Source: Schistosoma haematobium
Lineage: Eukaryota > Platyhelminthes > Trematoda > Strigeidida > Schistosomatidae
Direction: 5' to 3'
DNA: 64,000 nucleotides
NCBI RefSeq assembly: GCF_000699445.3
Contig: NC_067197.1
Coordinates: 3,478,152-3,542,151 of the forward strand
Of the stretch, positions 56,080-64,000 are shown piece after piece. Below the pieces are notes generated by a model, which saw only the letters and a list, made by a program, of their open reading frames with translations, was not told the origin of the DNA and searched no databases. Position 1 is the first letter of the stretch, and each line of letters starts with the position of its first letter. The position numbers were made by a program, and so were the translations under genes.

Positions 56080-56878
56080 AACCGCTTTCTATAATGTGTT
56101 CTGGCTCTTCTATAGCACACGCAACAACAAATGGAGAAGTAAACGGCCAGTGTAGCAGCAGCCTCAGCAGCATTAGGTCTCAACATACGCAAATAGAAAA
56201 TCAAGATTCTCCGATACAACACAGCATGCGCCTATCCATTCACTTTTGACGGAGATTTGGGAGACGTAAAAACCTTTACATATCTGTGCAGCATCATTGG
56301 CGAACACGATGGATCTGATACAAATGTGGAGGTGCGAATCGGCAAAGCAAGAGCAGCATATCGACAACTGAAGAACATCCGGAACTCAAAACGTCTATCA
56401 ATCAACATCAAACTCAAAATTTTCAATACAAATGTCAAAACAGTTCTAATGTATTGGGTGAAAACTTGGAGAACTACGAAAGCCATCATCTAGATGATGT
56501 CTATTAACAGCTGTCTACACAAAATACTTTGAATCGATTGGCAAGACAGTAACAGCAACAACCTACTATGGGAGAGAACGAACCAGACCCCAATAGAATA
56601 AGGAATCAGAAAAAAACACTGGAAGTGGATAGGACAAATATTGAGGAAAGCGCTCAACTGCGTCACATGTCAAACGCTCACAAGGAACCCTCAAGACCAA
56701 AAGAAAAGAGGAAGAATTAAAAAACAGATTACGCCGAGAAATGGAGGCAGATATACATGAAAAGAACAGACAACAATTGGATAGAACTACAATGGAAGGT
56801 CCAGGAGAGAGTGAGTTGTAGAATGCTAGTCGGCGGCCTACGCTCCATTGAGGGTAACAAGCGTAAGCAAGTAAGTAA
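56080..56878 (+). mobile_element. RTE-type LINE, 3' fragment
   Basis: + strand remnants ALLSHTQQQ-like, [40 protein letters not shown] and a decayed C-terminus. Ends in the family's CAAGTAAGTAA end. Frames broken. Confidence 0.75.
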
Positions 56879-57431
56879 AAAACAAGAAGGAGTCGAATGA
56901 AACAGAAATCAAGTTGAACAGCTTAAGCAAAATTATGACTGAATGCTTAGTAGTTTGCTACAACCAAGATTAATACCAATTCTACGACCTGATACACAAA
57001 ATGTTACCTTTCAATATGGATATAAAACTTGTGTGGCAACCACTATGATGACTCACATTAGTTGCTTGGTATGTTTAAAAAAAATGAGAACAAAGTATCC
57101 ACGTTAATTAAAGAGTGGTTTGCATTATATATTATTATAATCTTCGAAAATAACTAAGGAATTCTTTTGTATTTCGAGACAGTGTTAATTAGAATTCTTT
57201 ATAGTTAGAAAATAGGCATAGTTGATTGATGTGAAGCACTGACATATTTGTGTTTTGTTTTTGCGGAACTGTGACCTGATAAATATCTTATTGTTATTAT
57301 GGAATTCATTCATTTTATATGTGGTTATCAACATCAGATAGATCAGTCCATGTTAGTCTATATATGTTTGTTATTTGTGTATATAAGCAGCTTATATTGA
57401 TAAACTCAGTCAACCTTCTTCATACTTCTGG

Positions 57432-57561
57432 ATGAAAATGCTACTTTCTCAATTATCCAGACGACAGAAAATTTTATTATTTGTTCTTGTCATCAGTGTA
57501 GCTTGTGCAGCGATTGTTGGAATCGCATTATTCGTATATTTCTCGAAGAGACATTCATCTG
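57432..57561 (+). CDS. M13 peptidase exon 1 (signal anchor)
   Basis: ATG at 57432 gives MKMLLSQLSRRQK, then a hydrophobic helix of about 24 residues (ILLFVLVISVACAAIVGIAL...), then SKRHSS. This is the type II membrane anchor layout expected of M13 enzymes. Donor GTATGT starts at 57562 and the exon ends in phase 1. A TATATAA element lies near 57378-57384. Confidence 0.7.
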
Positions 57562-60500
57562 GTATGTTTTTCAAAACTATTTCATTTTACTTATATCGTG
57601 ACGATCTTGCTTTAGTTAGTTATTTGATGACATAACATGGTACATAAGATTAACTTTGACTGTATTGTTAGTTATTCGATTATTATGCGAATATTTCCTA
57701 CTTCTTATTGTGTGTTTCTTGCAAGTTCGAACATCTGGTTAAACAGAGTTTAGTGAAACAAGTCAAACCACAAGAAAACTGATTTTTCTTGATTGTATTG
57801 TCACATTTCATTACGAATTAACATAGAATCCAATTTTCAAGTTATATACATTTACTTCGCATAGTGCTTGAATTTAAAGGTGTCTAGTACTCAAATGTAA
57901 AAGGAATTTATATTTCAAAACACCAAGATTCTCTGTTTGGAATAACAAAGCGGAAATCATAGAAGATATGTGCTTCATCATGAAAATATATCCACAACAC
58001 GTGTCTATTTGTCAGAAGACGATTTCATGTGTAGTGATGGTGGCCAGTATGAACAGGATATACGTTGAGTCATTTCTACCGATTGTTTAGAACCTACTCA
58101 TAACAAGTACACAGTGATGTTATGCTAAATGACAGATTGATTGAATTGAAGGAAATCATTATATTCGCCATGAGGTGAATTAAGGAACATAAAAGCTGTT
58201 GAAAGTAAAGACATATCGATCATAAAACACGATGGTCATAGATAAAACTATTAAAAACAAATATATATATATATAATATAAAGCTCGCCTATAAAACATA
58301 ACATAATAATAATGAAAAGACACACTGAAAAACAGCAAATTGTTGACACACACTTCACACAAACACTGCCACATTGTTTTCTCCCAGTCAACTGAATCAG
58401 TCGTGAAGTGGCACACTCGTTTCTAGTGTTGATAGGGTGAACTATGTTATGCGGTACGGCAGTTGCTTCATTCGTGTCTTCACTTTGGCATTATGAATCC
58501 TGTTCAACAGAAGTGGTGAAGTGCTGATGATTCAACTGAACTGCTTTTTACCAGTAGTGATCAGTTGTTGATTACTCTAATTTGAGGTGTTCTTGAAAAC
58601 GCTCAGAGATGCTGGTAGTTTCAGTGCTCGGACTGTTCACGTTTAACTCGATAAATATAAACTAGCATGAATCGCTTAGCATTCAAAGAAATATTTATCA
58701 ATGTCGCTTTGTTCATGAAACCTATTGATCACTGTAATGTTGCACTGTTTCAGTAAGCGTGCATCAAGTGACTCGTTTCACTCGATTCTCAACAAACCTC
58801 ACTCTACAATTACATTTGTAGTTGGCTTTACATAGTTGCGTTTGTAAGTGATTGATAGAAAACCTATCTGACACACTAATTCATGCATGATGATCTAGGT
58901 ACGGACGGGGTGTATGTGTTGCGTCATCGTCTGTTTATTTCTAGTTTACATTACTTTTCTTCACTTTCCTTTTTGCTCTAACTTCCCCTTTTCGGATTCT
59001 GATCTCGTTTTACAACTTTTCTTTCGTGTTTGTGAATTTTTCACAGATTTAGTCGTTTAATATTGTTTCCGTACTTCCACGTCTACGTTTTTTTCTCTAT
59101 ATATATTCACCTCAATAATCTGATTACATTCAACCATTTTATCGCTTTCACTCGTTTTAAATATTTCTCTTGTCTTTGATTAAATAATTGAAGGATTTTT
59201 GGTGATTCGGTCAATGAATTTTACCCTACATTCCTAAATTTACATTACTTGTATTCATTCTCAGGGGCGTGAACTTTTCTGTGATAGTTTCGAGCAACAC
59301 TCTTGTGACAAATACTCCCAACATGATTATCCGGATAATCTGCCGGTTGGAACAGATGATATCATCATGAAGATGTGTGAGTTTCATATATTTTGTTTAG
59401 TGGTTACATTTGTTCAAACTGGATCTATTTAAAAGTAGTTAACGTCGATTTGGTTTGTGCTCGTTTTGATTGAATCCAATGCTTTGTATTTATAAGTATG
59501 TGGTGGTTGTTGTTAAGAACTCGTCATTCGTTAGGCAACATACATATGGAATTACACAACCGGGTACATTTACTAATATATAAAAACGAAGGCTAGTTCT
59601 GAATTATACATCACCATGGAGGTTGGTGTTGAATAAAACGAATAAGCAACGTGATACCGAAGTTACTAGTTTTCACGAGTCCAAAATAGATCCGGACATA
59701 TTCAAACGAGTTTGTTGAAACTGAACAGTTTGCTTCATTGAAAGACGGCTAGAAAGATAGTATTAACATTTGGAACACAATTCATGAAGCGCTGCATTGG
59801 ATCAATGCCGTTAATCACCATTCAAAACATTATATATTGATACTTCAACCCACGTTTCATGTACAATTAACACTTCATGCACAAATCTAATCAGAATCAA
59901 GCTCAACAGTTCATCCAAGCACTTCATTGCTTTTATTCTGTTTATTATTCTGAATATTGTTCATTTCGCATAAAACACGGTGTACTAAGCTAACCTATTT
60001 CATGCAGCTAGAAAGAGAAAGTAAAGAACAGTTGTCTGCACATTCAATAAAGACAGAACATTCGAAACCGAACAGTGGCTGGAATGTATCAAATAATTTG
60101 ATGATGTCTTCTAGTGTTTTGTATTGTTATTCAAAGGTTGAAAATTCGAACAACTGTCTATTCTGTCTTGTATTGTTGCTCTGATCATGTCTCTAGAATA
60201 ATTGTGTCCCGACTGGTTTACAAAGCACTTTGATAATAGCGTATCTATTGATGAAAGCGTGTGTTCAGCTACGTGAACCGCCTCAATGCAATCATTATCT
60301 ATGGAACATATAGTGATTCTTCGAAATAACAACACGGCGTTCTGTATGACAAACAAGATGTATCTCAGACATCGAAGTGAGTGTTGGGAAACGACAAGTA
60401 CTGGTCAACACAACAACATTGGGAAAATGAGTTGCTCAGGTGTGTATGCCTGAATCTCAACAACTGAATTCAGCGTCCTCTCTTGCATGGATGAACGTGA

Positions 60501-63500
60501 TGACTGATATGTGGAATACAACGAGATTAATGATGGAATTGGATGTCTTAGGCATCATTTAATGGAGCAGTGTACAGCGAATCATGATGTATTACCAAAT
60601 ATAAAAATAGGTATTAAATAGATAAACATCACTAAAACCCATTTGACATTATCAATTTATGGATTTCTTTCACTTTTAATTGAAAGTAAAGAATTTAAAG
60701 ATTTATCGAGTATTAATGCAGCTAAAACTTTCTACAAGACTTGCACGATAGATTATTCGATGGAAAAATCGCTGATTCAGTCGAAAGTTCGTGAAATGGT
60801 AGAAGAACTTTTCAACGGATGGGCGATTTCATCAAATGACAAACAATATAACAAGTTCTGGAGCAGCGTTCTCAAACCTGAACACTTTAATCTGACCGCT
60901 TACATTTTACCACTGATATTTCAAAGCGGAAGAACAACTTTCTTTTCCATTAACCTGACTGAAGGTTATTCACAAGGAGACCATCGACTAATTCATGTAA
61001 GATTTCAAGCAATATATGATTTAGTTATTTTCATGCATAATAATTTCGAAATACTTAGTTTAGATAATCTGATCAACTTACAATGCCGGCAATCTGAATT
61101 TTGATTGAAAACCAGTAAAATGACTGAACAGGTTATCACGAACGTGAGTTAATTTTGAATAAATTTTAAGCGAGTCGGATTATTCTGTGGGCAATTTCTC
61201 GTTCAGTCCATTGATGAGTTTGACTACAGTACCGTGATGTACTGATAATTACTAGTACATTGGTCTAATGATTTTTCCTACAGTGCGAGTTGGCGTATTT
61301 TCTCACTGTTCCATGGCTCACTAAAATTTACTTATAATGAACAAATTTGAATTCAGTCTATTAGTAGTTCCCATTACTTAATTCAGTTTGTGTCGCTTAA
61401 CACAGTTGTAAATAAACACACTCGTAATCAACAAAATCAGTACAATTCACTGTCACTGTTTCCTTTATCTCCAATTACATTGACGAATTGCTTGTTTTTG
61501 CTGACCTGGATGAGACGGCCACATGAATATGTAGAGTGGGGCGACGAAATTCGTTTGATGATATTCGAAATCTGTGCACCTTTGTTCGATGGTGAAACAC
61601 CATTTGATTGTGCTAATGATGTTATCTAATTCAGCAAATCAGACATGTTTGTTCTCCTGATAATGAGCGAATAAGACTGTCAAAGCACAGCACACATTGA
61701 ATGAAATATGTTGTGAATGGGGGTTTGATGATTCCTGACAATAACATGCGGTTATTAGACATTTTATTTTGGCACTTTCTTCCAGATTTATTCAGGATCG
61801 CTTGACGCATTTGACGAGGAGAAATTAAACATGGTACGATGAAACTGACATACGTGTTCAATCATATTCATTGCAGTGACTAAGAAATTTTTGTTTATTA
61901 GTTTATTGTTAACATGTTGCTAGTTGTGATATTCAAAACACGAAATAGTTTGTCAAGTTTATTTGAACAACGAGAGGAGTAAACGCGGTTCGAAGAATTT
62001 CATGAAATGATTCCACTGAGGTAATATTGTGTACACTATTCCTCATGTTGATGTTTGAATGGATTTACACGTTGGTCAGGTTGAGCGTTATCCTCAGGCG
62101 TCTTTTGACAAAATGTTCATCAACACTTCACCAAAACAGAGTCTTGTCTATCGCTCGATACCTCAACCATGATTACGTGGAACACTTAAAAGTGACTAGT
62201 AACTGATGATTTGAGGGTAAGTAATGAGAAATGCAGGAGGTAATATACAGATAAACAGAACGAGGAAAGCCAAACTTCCGATGATACGATTTGACAATTT
62301 TGAGCGTCTAATAATTCAATATTGTTGTCGATTGTGTTTCCATTTCACTTCAAAGATTCCCATAAACAATATCCGTGGGATCTCATGCAATGCTAGTTTG
62401 TTGTATATCAGAGTAGATTATTGCTATTGGTTTGCGGTCAATGGATTCGGAGTACTTTGAATAGGCAGTTATATATATATATTCCTTATTTTGCTAATGG
62501 TCTTAATAGTTATCCAGGTTTTAGCTTTGTACAATGGAGCCGCCTTGACATTAGTGTTGAAAATTCTATCTTTGGTCATGTTTAACACTTCTTTTGGGTT
62601 TCAGGTCAACCTCGATTTCGAGAACGTTTTCCTTATCCTAGTGCTTTGTGCCTCACATCTGCAAAGATTTCATCTCTCCCCACCAGGTTCCCATTTACAC
62701 GCTGTCGAATGCTCTCTCGTGATCAAAGATGGTTTATTGAACCCTCGTATTATCACCTGTGCAACTCTCCAACGATTATTCATTATCATGTTTAGTTTGA
62801 CCACGACCAGGTAATGGTCCGGTAGCGTAACATGTCCTTTCTTTGTTCTGACGTCTTCCGTGCACATTGTTAGCCCTCTATTAACGAAAATATGTGTTAT
62901 CTGACTTCGTGTCGGCTCGAAGGTTGGGATTTTCATAGTTCGTATGTGAATTTGTAAAAGAGATCGTTACTACGTGTAACTTAGTTTTCAATAACACATG
63001 CAGACAACAACCACTCGCAATTCCTGTTCTCTCCACAAGTACACGTGATGATATGAAGCGTTCGTATTTGGTGTTCTCCATCATGCCCATGGTGTTTATC
63101 CTCCACATCATGATATTTTGAATTCGTGTGGTATATGATAATAAACAAATTTGTGTCTTGCGCTTTTCATTTCCAACAGTCAGGTCGACCGGACTACGAG
63201 GTCGGAGAACTAATTTTCAATTATCTTCAAAACGTAGGAGCTCGTAAAGATAGGAATCTAATAATGAACAATATTTTGAAATTGTATTCGAAAATTAAAA
63301 AAGTGAGCAAACTGACAATGATTTGTCAAGTTTTATTCACAGTGGTAATTTCAAATAATTTTTATGGATTACAGTACTTAACAGAAATAAGTGAAATAAG
63401 TCGTAGTTGAGTAGAACTTATATTCAGTCGATGGAAAACCATGGCATTTAGCTAGTACAATAGAGGTCATTATCAGTTATCATCAGGTAGAACTTTAGGT

Positions 63501-64000
63501 TCAGAAATTGCAGGAACACATGAATACATGAACACTCAATTTCCTACTTCACAATGACACATTTGAGTATGTTTCCTGCTGAGTATGTAAACAGTATGTG
63601 ATTTTCTTATCACAAAGATAACTATGAAACTAATGAATCATTTTCGCAAACGATCATAGACTTCAGATACCGCGGTAGATCAAACCAATACTGGTGGTGT
63701 TGAAAAACACGAGGCTGTCAGAAAACTCGACAATACCGATCACGATCGTATAACGTAGACTGAAAAATTAGATTAATAAAATTCCTGGGAATATTGACAC
63801 CAAGTCGATGGAGCAGTGCAAACTAACAAGCATTGAGCAACAGTTTTGTCAAGTTTTGAAATCAACGACAATTCATAATCATTCACTTTAAATCTCCTTG
63901 AATATCATGCATGAAATAACTGGTATTGATTATCATGTCTTAGATACAGGAAGAAACCACTGTTGGTGAAGCAACGCCTGTCAGGATTGAGGAACTGGAA
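57432..64000 (+). CDS. M13-family (neprilysin/ECE-like) metallopeptidase, 3' partial
   Basis: At least five exons give the N-terminal half of an M13 zinc metallopeptidase. Visible are a short basic cytoplasmic tail and a signal-anchor helix (exon 1), a Cys-rich start of the ectodomain (FCDSFEQHSCDKY, exon 2), the M13 N-terminal landmark AAKTFYKTC with NGWAISSND and SINLTEGY (exon 3), and two further helices of the same domain (exons 4 and 5). The HExxH and ExxxD zinc-site exons should lie beyond base 64000. M13 enzymes are type II surface proteins that cleave small peptides; that role is family knowledge. The exon 1 to exon 2 phases do not agree, and the exon 2 to exon 3 stretch is short for the family, so one or more small exons were probably missed. 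It could also be an inactive paralogue, which the window cannot show. Confidence 0.75.
57562..59264. other. M13 gene intron, possible hidden exon
   Basis: The exon 1 and exon 2 phases differ by one, so a small exon may hide here. None could be picked with confidence. An AT run lies near 58258-58275. Confidence 0.3.
59265..59376 (+). CDS. M13 peptidase exon 2 (ectodomain start, Cys pair)
   Basis: Reads GRELFCDSFEQHSCDKYSQH then DYPDNLPVGTDDIIMKM. The spaced cysteines resemble the M13 N-terminal CDDFYxYACGxW region in a diverged form. Acceptor CAG is at 59262-59264 and donor GTGAGT starts at 59377. The frame opens in phase 0, which conflicts with the phase-1 end of exon 1. Confidence 0.65.
60701..60996 (+). 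CDS. M13 peptidase exon 3 (M13 N-terminal domain)
   Basis: Contains SSINAAKTFYKTC, VREMVEELFNGWAISS, QYNKFWSSVLKPEHFNLTAY and FFSINLTEGYSQGDHRLIH, in line with the KAKxxYxSC, GGW and FF-x-HIDQ landmarks of M13 enzymes. Donor GTAAGA starts at 60997. The start is uncertain: 60701 is phase-compatible with exon 2, but the open frame extends back to about 60643. Confidence 0.75.
60997..62470. other. M13 gene intron 3, first part
   Basis: The open stretch 61390-61629 (EWGDEIRLMIFEICAPLFDG) is not clearly part of the peptidase. Nothing else recognised. Confidence 0.3.
62480..62945 (-). mobile_element. Rearranged RTE-type LINE fragments
   Basis: The minus strand of 62670-62936 gives ITHIFVNRG ... 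EDVRTKKGHVTLPDHYLVVV, a diverged endonuclease C-terminus (compare DHICINKKF ... SDHHLLVAK at 15847-16458). 62490-62600 resembles the NTNVKT-LY part of the RT C-terminus, so two non-adjacent parts are joined. In intron 3-4 of the M13 gene. Confidence 0.6.
63180..63302 (+). CDS. M13 peptidase exon 4
   Basis: Forty-one codons in phase 0, SGRPDYEVGELIFNYLQNVG through KLYSKIKK. Acceptor CAG is at 63177-63179 and donor GTGAGC starts at 63303. The Tyr-containing start and following helix match the segment after the IDQ motif of the family. It joins exon 3 in phase. Confidence 0.65.
63950..64000 (+). CDS. M13 peptidase exon 5 (cut by window edge)
   Basis: After acceptor CAG at 63947-63949 the frame EETTVGEATPVRIEELE stays open to the last base, 17 codons in phase 0. 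The pattern (acidic start, then xxPVRIEELE) resembles the NK-LxEL segment of M13 proteins. Short, so the call leans on context. Confidence 0.5.

Noticed and set aside
61390..61629. 79-codon frame in the M13 gene as a possible exon
   Set aside because: No recognisable M13 motif and it would break the phase that joins exons 3 and 4 directly.

Overview
The window is AT-rich, intron-rich and full of retroelements, and it looks like a Schistosoma (blood fluke) genome. The basis is its repeat content: tRNA-headed SINEs carrying a hammerhead-ribozyme signature (the schistosome Sm-alpha type), RTE-type LINEs (SR2-like), CR1-type LINEs with a PHD-finger ORF1 (SR1/Perere-like) and LTR elements. Species cannot be fixed from sequence alone.

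Two host genes are supported, both on the + strand. Positions 3881-35909 hold the 3' two-thirds of a CASK/LIN-2 MAGUK gene. Twelve exons with compatible phases total 1800 nt and encode about 599 residues: end of the CaMK-like region, paired L27, PDZ, SH3, guanylate-kinase-like domain and a C-terminus ending WVY. The exons for the CaM-kinase-like domain should lie upstream of base 1. Positions 57432-64000 hold the 5' part of an M13-family (neprilysin/ECE-like) type II membrane metallopeptidase; its catalytic exons lie past the right edge.

Layout: 1-3880 is upstream intron or intergenic DNA with a SINE scrap, a solo LTR with a 5-bp target duplication, a decayed transposase-like SWIM segment and an RTE 3' tail. 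3881-35909 is CASK, whose introns are loaded with SINEs and RTE pieces, including an RTE LINE that keeps its endonuclease but has lost the RT catalytic core. 35910-36730 is the CASK 3' UTR. 38000-56000 is a retroelement nest between the two genes: two inverted copies of an unidentified repeat of about 1.7 kb flank about 13 kb holding a nearly full CR1 LINE, a second CR1 split by a very young 3.66-kb LTR element (416-bp LTRs identical), and a third CR1 in which an internal deletion fuses the PHD ORF1 directly to the reverse transcriptase. 57432 onward is the M13 peptidase gene.

The two host genes show no functional link beyond being neighbours. No rRNA, functional tRNA gene, CRISPR array or prokaryotic signal was seen. 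The most unusual items are the endonuclease-less PHD-RT fusion, the fresh non-coding LTR element, the inverted unknown repeat and the twin-priming-like inverted repeat copy at 30060-30566.
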